From positions 1 to 40,847 of the forward strand of contig CAIVCR010000034.1 of NCBI GenBank assembly GCA_903904515.1: DNA of 40,847 nucleotides, read 5' to 3'. Below the pieces are notes generated by a model, which searched no databases, was not told the origin of the DNA, and saw nothing but the letters and a program-made list of their open reading frames with translations. Position numbers and translations under genes: made by a program. Every line of letters begins with the position of its first letter. Within the stretch, counting starts at the first letter, position 1. Below, piece by piece: positions 22,415-31,477 of the stretch. Source of the DNA: an uncultured Bacteroidia bacterium. GTDB taxonomy: Bacteria > Bacteroidota > Bacteroidia > Bacteroidales > Prolixibacteraceae.

Positions 22415-25180
22415 TCAGTCATTTGCAAACCCAAATGTGTAATTTCCTGAACCCACTTTAACAAAATACTTGCCATCGGAAGTTTTTAGAACCTCAGCTT
22501 TTTCTCCATTTTGGGTGATCGAATCCGGCTGTTTTGTTGGGAGGAATACTGTGGCATTTGTATTTGCCGGGATCTCCACCCTCAGCTTAATCATGGTTTT
22601 TCCCTTTTCCCACTCACTCCGGATTATTCCATAGGGAGAATGGTAACTTGCTTTTACCCACTTCAGATCCCCGACGATTTCGGGCCGAATGATGATATTC
22701 CTGAAACTGACGCTGTTCTCCTCCTGTTTAATTCCTCCAAGACCCGTATAAAACCACTCCATAATATGCCCCAGCATCAAATGATTATTGGAGACTTCCT
22801 CGAGTGCCGGCCACGATTCGGTGAGCGCTGTGGCCCCTTTTTTTAATTGGAAACCGTAACCCGGAACATCATTCCTGAAATTCATGTCAAACAACAACTG
22901 TGATCCACCGCCCTCTTCGAGCGCCTTCACCAGAAAGTGAAACCCGATATCTCCGGCAGTAAGGGATTTGCCCGATTTTGTTATCGAATTGGCCAGATTA
23001 TTGAAAACGGGTATTCGGTCCTTCTCCTCAACTAACCCTACGACCAGTGGCATCGACATAGCTGTCTGACTTCCCGTCGAGTAAATCTTTGTTTCTGGAT
23101 TAAAGAATTTTAAATTAAATGCTGTTTTAACTTCGTTTGCAAGGGTTGTCATTTTAATTGCATCTTCCTGATGATGGGTTAGAACCATCATTTTTGAAAG
23201 TAAAACAATATCGTAATAGTATATTGCTGTGGCTGTTAGTGCCTTTGGAGTGAGTTGTGCCTCACCCGGCGAATTCGGACCATAGTCGAACCAGTCGCCT
23301 AACCCGTGTGAAAGGATATTCCCTTCGGCTTTTGTTCCAAGGTAATGGACATATTTTGTCATCATAGGTAAAGCCTCTTCAACAACTGTAAGGTCACCAT
23401 ACCATTGCCACACCATCCAGGGGAGGATAACCCCCGCACTACCCCATTCCGGAGAATCGCGGAATCCACCCTGGAAAGGGACAAATTCGGGTGCGATATC
23501 GGGAACAAGACCATCGGGTGTCTGATCCGCAATCATGTCGCGAATCGCTTTCCTGTAGAGTGAGTAATAGTCGTAGTTATAAAACATCGATGCTCCCATG
23601 AGGTAGGTTTGTTCCAGCCATCCCAGTTTTTCGCGATGTGGACAGTCGGTGACCACACTTTGCGTATTGCTTCGGACTGCCCAGTCGATCAGTTTGTAAA
23701 TCTTATTAAAAAGCTCATTGGAACTGTTAAACTCCCCGTTTTTTTCTGTTGAATTACAGGTATGAAGCATTCTCAGCGCATTAATTTGCGGCTTATTTGC
23801 AATCTTTTTTGATGCAGGCGCGGCACCTTCGACCATTAAATACCTGAATCCGTAATAGGTAAAGCGGGGTCTCCAGGTTTCCTGGCCATCCCCTTTGAGC
23901 GTATATGTGTAATAATAGGGACTCCCTGAAGCGTTCTGGTTTATCTTTTTGTCTTTGGTAATCAGTTCTCCCGGAGTGAGCTTTATGACTGATCCTCTTT
24001 TCCCGCTCACTTTTAGTTCGATAATTCCGGAGCAATTTTGGCCGAAATCGTAAAGAAATTTTCCCGGTTCAGTTTGTTCCGTTTTTTTTATTTTGATTAT
24101 TTCACGGATTGTAACCGGATTATCCGTTTCGGCGATCAGCGTGTTTGTCGGAACAGCTGCTGAAAGGGCGTCATCCCAATTTTTATCGTTAAAGCCGGGC
24201 ATATCCCAACCCTTTTGCTCAATGGTTGCATCATAATCTTCGCCTCCGTAAATACTTGAAAAAAGGATAGGAGAGGGGGCACATTTCCAGTCCTTTCCTG
24301 AAACTACTGTTGTTGTGGTGCCGTCAGTATAGTCTAGTTTTAGTTTTGAGATCATTTTGGGATAGCCATAGGCAATTACGAGCTTTCGATACCGTTCCCG
24401 GTTGATGTTATAGAATCCATTTCCAACGATCACAGCAAGGGCATTGTTTCCCTCTTTTAGTTGTGCAGTGACATCATAGGTATTGTAAAGCGCCACTTTG
24501 TCGTAATTCGTCCAGCCGGGAGCAAGGAAGCTGCTTCCAACTTTTTGTCCGTTTAAGGAGGCTTCATAATGACCTAATCCACTAATATAAAGGGTTGCGT
24601 TTTTGATTTTCTTTGCGGCTACAAATTCTTTTCTGAAAATTGGGACTATACTTCGTTTAATTGCCTTATTCCCAAGTTCATTTCCGTCTCCATGTACTCC
24701 GGGCACAACTCTCATTGAATCGGGAAGATTTTCATAACTAATCCATTGGGCTTTATCCCAATCCTCCGGAGAATTAAGCCCCATTTGCCAGGAGGCAGCC
24801 TGGCTCCAGTCGCTCTCTTTCCCGGATATGGTTTGGATTTTGACTTTCCAGAAATATTTTTTCTCCGAACTTAAGGGTAGTCCAGTATATTCGATCTGAT
24901 TTGATTGATCTGATTTTACAATTTTTGAATCCCAGATATTCCCGATATTATCTTTAAGCTTTTCTCTGGAGTCAGAAACCAGAATCTGAAAGGCTGATTG
25001 CCTGACATCCCTGTCTGCTGATTGACTCTCCCAGCTCAGATGCGGATTCTTTACCCCAATCCCAATCGGATTAATTTTTGAATCGCATTTTAAGTTTGTT
25101 ACTGTCAGAGAATTCTGAGCAAATGTTGTTATGGACAATGAAATTGTCAGGGCACAAACCAGGTATTTTAAATGAATCAT
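22415..25180 (-). CDS. Alpha-L-rhamnosidase, glycoside hydrolase family 78
   Basis: A 921-residue secreted enzyme with a signal peptide (ends near TTFAQ, residue 22) that releases terminal alpha-L-rhamnose from pectic or other glycans by inversion. The order is an N-terminal fibronectin-like domain ('NPHLSWESQS'), a beta-sandwich with the 'ATLYISGLGHYEASLNGQKV' block, a second sandwich ('FLYDFGQNCSGIIELKVSGK') and the (alpha/alpha)6 catalytic barrel from about 480. This barrel includes 'VVTDCPHREKLGWLEQTYLM', the family's acidic motif, and 'HGLGDWFDYGP', followed by a C-terminal sheet domain ending near 'KVGSGNYTFGFAND'. Its start overlaps the GH43-like stop by four bases (ATGA), so the two are translationally coupled. 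Confidence 0.94.
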   Translation of the reverse strand: MIHLKYLVCALTISLSITTFAQNSLTVTNLKCDSKINPIGIGVKNPHLSWESQSADRDVRQSAFQILVSDSREKLKDNIGNIWDSKIVKSDQSNQIEYTGLPLSSEKKYFWKVKIQTISGKESDWSQAASWQMGLNSPEDWDKAQWISYENLPDSMRVVPGVHGDGNELGNKAIKRSIVPIFRKEFVAAKKIKNATLYISGLGHYEASLNGQKVGSSFLAPGWTNYDKVALYNTYDVTAQLKEGNNALAVIVGNGFYNINRERYRKLVIAYGYPKMISKLKLDYTDGTTTTVVSGKDWKCAPSPILFSSIYGGEDYDATIEQKGWDMPGFNDKNWDDALSAAVPTNTLIAETDNPVTIREIIKIKKTEQTEPGKFLYDFGQNCSGIIELKVSGKRGSVIKLTPGELITKDKKINQNASGSPYYYTYTLKGDGQETWRPRFTYYGFRYLMVEGAAPASKKIANKPQINALRMLHTCNSTEKNGEFNSSNELFNKIYKLIDWAVRSNTQSVVTDCPHREKLGWLEQTYLMGASMFYNYDYYSLYRKAIRDMIADQTPDGLVPDIAPEFVPFQGGFRDSPEWGSAGVILPWMVWQWYGDLTVVEEALPMMTKYVHYLGTKAEGNILSHGLGDWFDYGPNSPGEAQLTPKALTATAIYYYDIVLLSKMMVLTHHQEDAIKMTTLANEVKTAFNLKFFNPETKIYSTGSQTAMSMPLVVGLVEEKDRIPVFNNLANSITKSGKSLTAGDIGFHFLVKALEEGGGSQLLFDMNFRNDVPGYGFQLKKGATALTESWPALEEVSNNHLMLGHIMEWFYTGLGGIKQEENSVSFRNIIIRPEIVGDLKWVKASYHSPYGIIRSEWEKGKTMIKLRVEIPANTNATVFLPTKQPDSITQNGEKAEVLKTSDGKYFVKVGSGNYTFGFAND

Positions 25181-26106
25181 TTGAGTTGGATTAGCTGATT
25201 GAATAAATTGTCGGATACGTTGAAAGCGGTGCCGTGGCTAACCCCCGGCGGGAAATGTACCCGATCGGAAATGTCTTCCCAATCTTTCATGTTTTTTGAT
25301 CGTACCGCACCGTATTTGTGCGCTGTATACTTGTCAAAGTAGACATAAACGTAATCATTGATCTCTAATGTTGTTGGCCCCTCAGCCCAATATTTCCCGG
25401 TAATTGGTTCTGAGACAGCTGTAGGGTAAGGTCCTGCAGCTGATTCGGATTGGGTAATGCGGATGTTTTTTTCAGGGGGATTAGGGTTTTCGTTTTTCAG
25501 GAACATATAATATCTGTTTCCTTTGGTTAAAATTGTGGCGTCAATCACACTGAAATCCGGATTGAAAAATAGTTTTGTCGGACTGAAGGTCCGAAAATCT
25601 GAAGTTGTTGTGCAATACATTCTGTGGTTTAAACCCTTTTCCTGTTCCGATGAGGCAACTTCAGAGTGGCGCCCCGGAATTGTGGTAGCCCAGAAAATAA
25701 TATAGTTTTTATTGTGGGGGTCATAGACCATTTCAGGAGCCCAGCAGTTTTTGGCTGTAGGCTCTTGCGACATTACAGGAATCGATTTTTGATCTGACCA
25801 ATTGATCAGATCTGCAGAGGAAGCATATCCGATCTGACGATCTTTCCAGCTACATGTAAACACCATGTGGAAAATTCCATCTTTTCCCTCCAAAATAAAA
25901 GGATCGCGCATCAGTTTATCCTCCCCAACTGTCGGACTGACAAATGATTTGCCTCCATTCAGAACCTTCCAGTTCAGGCCATCATGACTATAGGCTAAGT
26001 GTAATCCATCCTGACCGTTGTCTGTAAAATAGGAGAACAGATAATTCTGCGCACTGCTTCTTCCCGAAAGTGAGAGGAAGAGGGAAAGAAGAATAAGGTA
26101 TCGCAT
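25177..26106 (-). CDS. GH43-like secreted five-bladed beta-propeller glycosidase
   Basis: A 309-residue protein with a signal peptide (ends near GRSSAQ). It shows the beta-propeller pattern of families GH43/GH32/GH117: 'LHLAYSHDGLNWK' (blade 1), 'LMRDPFILEGKDGIFHMVFT' with the aspartate of the RDP motif, 'IGYASSADLINW', 'CWAPEMVYDPHNKNYIIFWA' with the WAPE acid, and 'GKYWAEGPTTLEINDYVYVY' with the general-acid EGP. Such enzymes remove arabinose, xylose or galactose side groups. It is the first gene of a two-gene unit with the rhamnosidase. Substrate is not determined, but the pairing suggests trimming of rhamnose-rich pectin-type chains. Confidence 0.85.
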   Translation of the reverse strand: MRYLILLSLFLSLSGRSSAQNYLFSYFTDNGQDGLHLAYSHDGLNWKVLNGGKSFVSPTVGEDKLMRDPFILEGKDGIFHMVFTCSWKDRQIGYASSADLINWSDQKSIPVMSQEPTAKNCWAPEMVYDPHNKNYIIFWATTIPGRHSEVASSEQEKGLNHRMYCTTTSDFRTFSPTKLFFNPDFSVIDATILTKGNRYYMFLKNENPNPPEKNIRITQSESAAGPYPTAVSEPITGKYWAEGPTTLEINDYVYVYFDKYTAHKYGAVRSKNMKDWEDISDRVHFPPGVSHGTAFNVSDNLFNQLIQLK

Positions 26107-26361
26107 ACATTAAATTGTTGAAATTTTTAATCAGTAGTTTTGTTATGGTGCAATTCTTATACCATTTAATGGACAACCAGACCTTAAATTTGATTTTGTT
26201 TTATTGGATGATATGCTTCTGGGTTGCTGATATAAAATATTACGAAATCAGGCCGAAAATACAAAAATGCGGAGTAGTAAACAGTATCAGGAGTGATGAT
26301 ATATATCTTAAGGAGAAATAATTTTCACCTTTAACAGATAATTTTAAAAATTGATGGGGAA

Positions 26362-27480
26362 TTAAACCAAATCTTTTCTGAAAACCCTATATTTTTTATA
26401 GACTGTTCCACCCATTTTCTCCATTTCAGCCCGTACTTTATAATTTGACATCAGTTCGTGATGACTATCGAGTAACTTAAAACCTGCCTTTGTCGCTGAT
26501 TCAATCATACTCATTCCAAGTAAGACATCTACACCGTTTGCCCGGTATTCCTTTCTTACTCCGCCAAGCAGCAAATCGATTTGTTTTGAATTTTTAAGTG
26601 CGGTCAAAATCTTTAAAAAGCCAAAAGGGAAGAGTTTTCCTTTTGATTTTCTAAGCCCTTCGCTGATATTCGGCATGGCAATAATGAAGCCAACCAGCTC
26701 GGATTGGTATTCTACAACTTTAATAAAGCGCGGATCCAAAAAGCTCAGATATTTCTTGCCAATATCATCCATCTCCATCTTATCGAAATACGAAAACCCG
26801 CTGATTTCGGTAAAGCAGTGGTTCATCAGATTCAATATGGCCTGCGTATTTTTCCGCAGTTCACGATGAGTTGAAAATTCAATGAGTTTGAACTTGCCTG
26901 TTTTTAATATTCGCTCCCTGATTTTATAATGCAAATCCGGTATTTTATTGGGAAGATCAATTTTATAAACTACATAATCATTTTCAGTTTTATAGCCGGC
27001 TTCCTGCAAAAACTGCGGGTGGTATTCAAAATTGTAATTTGTGGCAATGGTTGGCGGATATTCGAACCCTTCAATCATAAATCCTTCCGGATCCAGGTAA
27101 TTCATCCCATAGGGACCGATGATCCGGTACATCCCTTTTCTTCTCGCCCAGTTTTCGACAAATTCCAGCAATGAATTTGAAACTTCCTGATCATCAGTAC
27201 TCTCAAACCATGAAAACCTGCCATTTTTTTCTTTTCTGATTTTATTGTATCTGTGATTTATAATGCCCATTATTCGGCCAACCGGTGTTTCGTTTTTGTA
27301 ACATAGTGCTAATACCGTTTCGCAATATGCAAAAGATGGATTCGACTGATGGCTGTAATATTTCCACTCATCACTATAAATGGGTGGGACCCAGAGTTGA
27401 TGATTTTTATGCAGTTGTTTCGGTAAATTGATAAACGTTTGCAACTCCTTTTTACCGGAGACTATTCGGGTTTTAATCAT
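26362..27480 (-). CDS. YghO-like GNAT-superfamily acyltransferase
   Basis: A 372-residue cytoplasmic protein matching the YghO-type family of long GNAT-related proteins: N-terminal 'FINLPKQLHKNHQLWVPPIY', then 'NPSFAYCETVLALCY', 'VGRIMGIINHRYN', 'FGFFE'-type block as 'FSWFESTDDQEVSNSL', 'RIIGPYGMNYLDPEGFMIEG' and a C-terminal GNAT half with 'LVGFIIAMPNISEGL' and 'GVRKEYRANGVDVLLGMSMI'. The acceptor is unknown; relatives occur beside lipid biosynthesis genes. It starts 2 bp after the stop of the B12-type radical SAM gene and is the last gene of the six-gene operon, so it may transfer an acyl or acetyl group to the product of that pathway. Confidence 0.78.
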   Translation of the reverse strand: MIKTRIVSGKKELQTFINLPKQLHKNHQLWVPPIYSDEWKYYSHQSNPSFAYCETVLALCYKNETPVGRIMGIINHRYNKIRKEKNGRFSWFESTDDQEVSNSLLEFVENWARRKGMYRIIGPYGMNYLDPEGFMIEGFEYPPTIATNYNFEYHPQFLQEAGYKTENDYVVYKIDLPNKIPDLHYKIRERILKTGKFKLIEFSTHRELRKNTQAILNLMNHCFTEISGFSYFDKMEMDDIGKKYLSFLDPRFIKVVEYQSELVGFIIAMPNISEGLRKSKGKLFPFGFLKILTALKNSKQIDLLLGGVRKEYRANGVDVLLGMSMIESATKAGFKLLDSHHELMSNYKVRAEMEKMGGTVYKKYRVFRKDLV

Positions 27481-27482
27481 CT

Positions 27483-29057
27483 TTAATGGATTTTTAAATT
27501 TTGGTTATAGGTGTGTTTTTCAGTTTTTACGGTTGGCTTTAGATCTAAAAATGTCTTTAGTTTTGAGATATAATACAACACGGGGGCCAGGTTTCCCTTG
27601 ATTTTGTCTGATCTGCTGATTTGGAAAGTATGTTCAGTTCTTTGTTTGAGATCAATTAATTGGTTTCTGACTTTTGTGGATGGCGCTTTTGTGATTCCTG
27701 TTTTTAATAACGGATATATATCCAGACAGAGCCGTTTATTTTCCCTCCGGCGTGCTATAAATTGAGGATTCACAGTTCCTTCCAGATAATTATACCCCTG
27801 AAGCTGAACATCCTGAATTCGGAAGATCGAGGGTCCAAGTTCTTCATATTCGCGATGAAACAACTCCATCAGGAGTTTTTCAAGCTGTTCAGCCGAGAAG
27901 TGGGGATGCTTAAATAGTAAATGAAAACCATCCCGTTTTAGATAGGGGATCTCAAGCAGCCGATCCTCATTCTGATATTTTCTGAAAAGCGGTGTTTGAG
28001 GACATGGGCTGTAAATCATCAATTGACTCAGCGTGGGGTGTACCGAAAGGAGATACTGAAAATCGTTTTCAACCGTTTGTTTATCGTGCCAGTCAAACCC
28101 GATAATCATCGAAGCCAGCATGCTGATCCCAGCCTCCTGCAAAGTGCGGAACATCTCCGGAGGATTTATATCCTTTAATTTTGAGTATTTGGCCTGTTGG
28201 GATTCAATACCGGCCCATGCACCAAAAAGACCCATCGACAGCAGTTGTTCAATGGTATATTGTGAGAGGCTCTTCAAACTGGTAAGGCACGAAAATAATA
28301 TGGGTTTATCAACTTCCAGGGCGTTCAATGTGGCCATCTCCAGCGACCGTTCCCTGGGGGCCAAAAAGTCTTCATCGACGATCCCAAAATTTCGGATTGT
28401 CGAATTTTTTGAGTCAATACGTAGCATTGCCTCGTTTAATTCTTTCCCCGTTTTCAGTAATGGAATGTACCTTTCGTGAAAAAAGTGGCTTGTACAACAG
28501 AAGTCACATCCGCGCGAACAGCCGAGTCCTACGGAGATGATTGCTTCAGAGCGGTTTGTGACAGAAAGGATTGAGATTTTGCGGACGATATCAGGAGTTT
28601 TAAATGTTGAGACCTCCTCCTCCTCGAGTATGCGTTTAAGAAAATTTACCCCCTCTTCGCGACAAACATAGTCACCATATTGGTCACACTCGCCAAGTAC
28701 CGTTCCATATCCGCCCAGCACAATTTTACTCTGCGGAGCATATTTACGAATCAGTTCGCAAAGTCGTCTGGCCTTTGGGAAAGTGCACATTACAAAGCTT
28801 ATTCCGACAAAATCATAATTCTTCTTTATTTCGCGAATAAACATCCTTTCGGAGGGGTAGTGTAATACCGTTGTTGGTGATTCTAAATTTGCTGCAATAA
28901 ATTCGAGACCCCATCCTGAACAGTGCGCCCGCAAACTGAAAACATCCTGGGCCAGAGTTACCTGGGCATGGTACATTTCAGCCTGAATATTTTTTGTGCA
29001 CAATTCATTGTCAATCCCTAACGGCTTTTGAATAGTACTCAATAGAAGTGTTTTCAT
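27483..29057 (-). CDS. B12-binding-type radical SAM enzyme
   Basis: A 524-residue class B-like radical SAM protein. Residues about 1-150 form a Rossmann-like cobalamin-binding domain ('YDFVGISFVMCTFPKARRLC', 'KIVLGGYGTVLGEC') without the base-off DxHxxG motif. The radical SAM barrel begins at about 175 with C180-x3-C184-x2-C187 (CSRGCDFC) for the [4Fe-4S] cluster and continues with 'NFGIVDEDFLA' and 'GIESQQAKYSKL'. A C-terminal region of about 130 residues is not recognised. Related enzymes methylate or rearrange unactivated carbons in lipids, hopanoids and natural products. The start overlaps the stop of the preceding radical SAM gene by four bases (ATGA), showing coupling even though that gene is interrupted. 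Confidence 0.9.
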   Translation of the reverse strand: MKTLLLSTIQKPLGIDNELCTKNIQAEMYHAQVTLAQDVFSLRAHCSGWGLEFIAANLESPTTVLHYPSERMFIREIKKNYDFVGISFVMCTFPKARRLCELIRKYAPQSKIVLGGYGTVLGECDQYGDYVCREEGVNFLKRILEEEEVSTFKTPDIVRKISILSVTNRSEAIISVGLGCSRGCDFCCTSHFFHERYIPLLKTGKELNEAMLRIDSKNSTIRNFGIVDEDFLAPRERSLEMATLNALEVDKPILFSCLTSLKSLSQYTIEQLLSMGLFGAWAGIESQQAKYSKLKDINPPEMFRTLQEAGISMLASMIIGFDWHDKQTVENDFQYLLSVHPTLSQLMIYSPCPQTPLFRKYQNEDRLLEIPYLKRDGFHLLFKHPHFSAEQLEKLLMELFHREYEELGPSIFRIQDVQLQGYNYLEGTVNPQFIARRRENKRLCLDIYPLLKTGITKAPSTKVRNQLIDLKQRTEHTFQISRSDKIKGNLAPVLYYISKLKTFLDLKPTVKTEKHTYNQNLKIH

Positions 29058-30358
29058 CTTTCAGAAGTTAATATTTCTTCAGGAACCGCTGTGTAAGAAG
29101 GTTTTGGTATTGTCTGTATCGGGGAACCATAGATCAGATATTCTTCGAGTCGGCATGCAGAGATTAACCGGCCCTGCCACAGGGTTTTATTTGGACATCC
29201 GTCACAATTATCATTTTCACCGGTTGGCAATATATCAACAGGTTGAACAACAGTGATGGATTGCAAAAACAACGGACGAAACGAATATTGCGGATGCCTA
29301 AGGATGAAGCTGAGATAATTGGAGAACAGCTGACGTGCGTTTTTATCAAAAATGGCAAAGGGGAGAGTTTCCTTTCCCAGTTTATTCAGATTTGCTTTAT
29401 TGAATCCGAGGTAGTTGCCTGTCAGAAGATGATGAAAGGTTTGCAGAAGTTCCATTGATCGGGGTCCAAGATTCCCAAATGAACGATTTTTTATTCCCGC
29501 ATGCGTACTCAGCACCCATTTGGGAGTATCTGACCTGGATGTGCCTCCCAGAAATGAATTGAACCGGTATGAAGGAATAACTTTCTTTATCTGGTAATAG
29601 ATCTCTTCAGATATGATATTCCGGTATTGTATTGTTGAATTATAGGGTGTCTCTTCAAGGTCTATTTTTTTGTTTCCAATAAAATAATCTATTTGGTCAG
29701 CTGAATTAATCATCCTAACGGCTATTAAGGATAAGATTTGTACTTTATCGATATTTTCAAGTGCCCATTTTACAATTTCAGGAACCTGTTCCAATGTGTC
29801 AGGAAAAATTGTGGTGTTGAAGGCGCAGGTAAGTCCTTTGATATTTTTCAACATCGTCGCATAAATACCTCTTAATTCATTCAATTCAGATTCATTTTTA
29901 CCTTCCCATCCCGCCCTTTTTTGATGTGAATCGACGTGGAAGGTGATTCCGGACAAACCGGCTTTCTTGAATTCCCGTATCATTGGCTCATTAATACCAA
30001 CTCCATTGGTCATTAAAACAGGTTTGACCTTAAACGATTTGACTATTTTGATGATTTCTAAAATCTTAGGATGAGTTAGCGGTTCACCACCTGCAATGAG
30101 CATCGCATCACATTTACGCAGCTACATGAGCTGCTCCATGTCTGAACGGATCTCTTTGAGACTTTTATGACTTAGGGGATCGGAAAAGTGAAAACATGCA
30201 TCGCACTTCAGGTTGCAGAATCGGGTGGGTTCAAGCCACGTCATGGCATTATCCGACATGGTCCATGGTAACCGGTATAACTCCTTTAGGTTGATTTCAG
30301 CGATTTCACGCCGGACTGAGAGGTCCTCAGTTAAGGAAGCTGCGGGGTTGTGGTTCAT
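29054..30358 (-). pseudogene. Radical SAM/SPASM-type protein interrupted by one in-frame amber codon
   Basis: Two open stretches in the same frame are separated only by TAG at 30122-30124. The first 78 codons hold C48-x3-C52-x2-C55 (CNLKCDAC), the cluster motif; the rest begins 'LRKCDAMLIAGGEPLTHP', the SAM-binding GGEP motif, and runs 355 codons with 'NCDGCPNKTLWQGRLISACR' at the end, a SPASM-like auxiliary-cluster pattern. Joined, they make a normal 434-residue enzyme, so this is one gene with a point nonsense change (for example CAG to TAG) or a sequencing error. The cluster and GGEP motifs fall on opposite sides, so neither half alone should work. The amber codon lies in a small palindrome (GCAGCT-acatg-AGCTGC). 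Confidence 0.85.
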
Positions 30359-30397
30359 AACTTAAATTTTCTGATTTATATCCAGGAAACAGATTTG

Positions 30398-31477
30398 TCA
30401 ATACTTTATAAATTGATCATAGACAAAACAATACCTATCCAGAATAGCTTTTCTTGTTAATCCAAACTCTGCTGGAGAATATTGGTTGCCCGATTTGAAA
30501 TTCTCCCTTGTCTCTTCAAAATGTAATAATCCTTTTTCAAATTGCATGGATATGGCTAATCCAAGATGCCCGTACAATTGCCGAATCACCGCAGCGGGCT
30601 GCGAAATCAACTCTTTAAAAAGAACTATATTAATTGATTGGCTTAATAAAGCGTGACAGCTAATTAATGGGTATTTATACCATATATCAGCAAGTTGCAG
30701 GGTCTGATGGGATATCGAACTGGTCTCAATTGGAGTATAGAATATAGTTTTGAACTGTTTAAGCAGACAGATCGTTGAGGTAATTGTATCAAGGGGATCA
30801 CGCAGTAAATAGATAAACCGGCACTCCGGAAAGTATTGGTTAAGGGTTTTTATTTTGGAGGTATGTGAAGGACTTTTTGAAAGGTATCGCTTATCTGCAC
30901 CAAAAACATACAAGTGTCTCCTGATGCACCCCTGGTAATAGTTCATCAGGACTCTCTTTTGCCGTTCTGTCATCTTCTCATCGAACTGCCTGAATATTTC
31001 CAGTCGGTTACTTTTGGGAAAAATAAAGGAGAATGAGATGGTTGAAAGAAGTGGCAAAAAAAGGTAATCGTCCTCTTCGAAATTGAAAAGACTTATTGGA
31101 TGAAACCCCTTAATATCCTGAAATATATAACGATCGATGCAGGATATAACTTTGTACATGCTGTTATTGAGCCTGGAATCAATCCTTTTTAAAAACAGGA
31201 TTAATTTCTTCTGCAGCACCGACGGTGCAAGAAGAATCTCCCAAAGTTTCATGGCCGTAGTATTCTCTGAATCGACAAGGAGTAAGGCATAACAAAAAGT
31301 GGTGGCACTTCTGGGCATACCGATGATGAAATGGGGTGGTTTAATAACTATTTTCTTATATCCCCGATAAAAGATATGGTCAAGAGCCAGACAGCTCCAG
31401 TTAATTGTCTCCACAACTATAAAAACCAGGAATAAAAAGCAGATCAGAATTACTCTTTTCATAGCTTTTAAACTCAT
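30398..31477 (-). CDS. Membrane-anchored sulfotransferase family protein
   Basis: A 359-residue type II-like membrane protein: an N-terminal helix (about 8-30) and a cytoplasmic or periplasmic-facing sulfotransferase domain. The 5'-phosphosulfate-binding loop is 'HFIIGMPRSATTFCYALL' (about 49-66; GMPRSATT), and the 3'-phosphate-binding block is 'FIYLLRDPLDTITSTI' (about 228-243). Such enzymes transfer sulfate from PAPS to a hydroxyl or amine of a sugar, lipid or peptide. The ATG follows directly on the TAA of the upstream radical SAM gene (no bases between), so they are translated together. The acceptor is unknown; the context suggests a membrane-associated product. Confidence 0.88.
   Translation of the reverse strand: MSLKAMKRVILICFLFLVFIVVETINWSCLALDHIFYRGYKKIVIKPPHFIIGMPRSATTFCYALLLVDSENTTAMKLWEILLAPSVLQKKLILFLKRIDSRLNNSMYKVISCIDRYIFQDIKGFHPISLFNFEEDDYLFLPLLSTISFSFIFPKSNRLEIFRQFDEKMTERQKRVLMNYYQGCIRRHLYVFGADKRYLSKSPSHTSKIKTLNQYFPECRFIYLLRDPLDTITSTICLLKQFKTIFYTPIETSSISHQTLQLADIWYKYPLISCHALLSQSINIVLFKELISQPAAVIRQLYGHLGLAISMQFEKGLLHFEETRENFKSGNQYSPAEFGLTRKAILDRYCFVYDQFIKY

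Noticed and set aside
30122..30124. Amber codon read as a special amino acid such as pyrrolysine
   Set aside because: Nothing in the window points to such machinery, and the position is not a conserved catalytic site; a nonsense mutation or read error is simpler.
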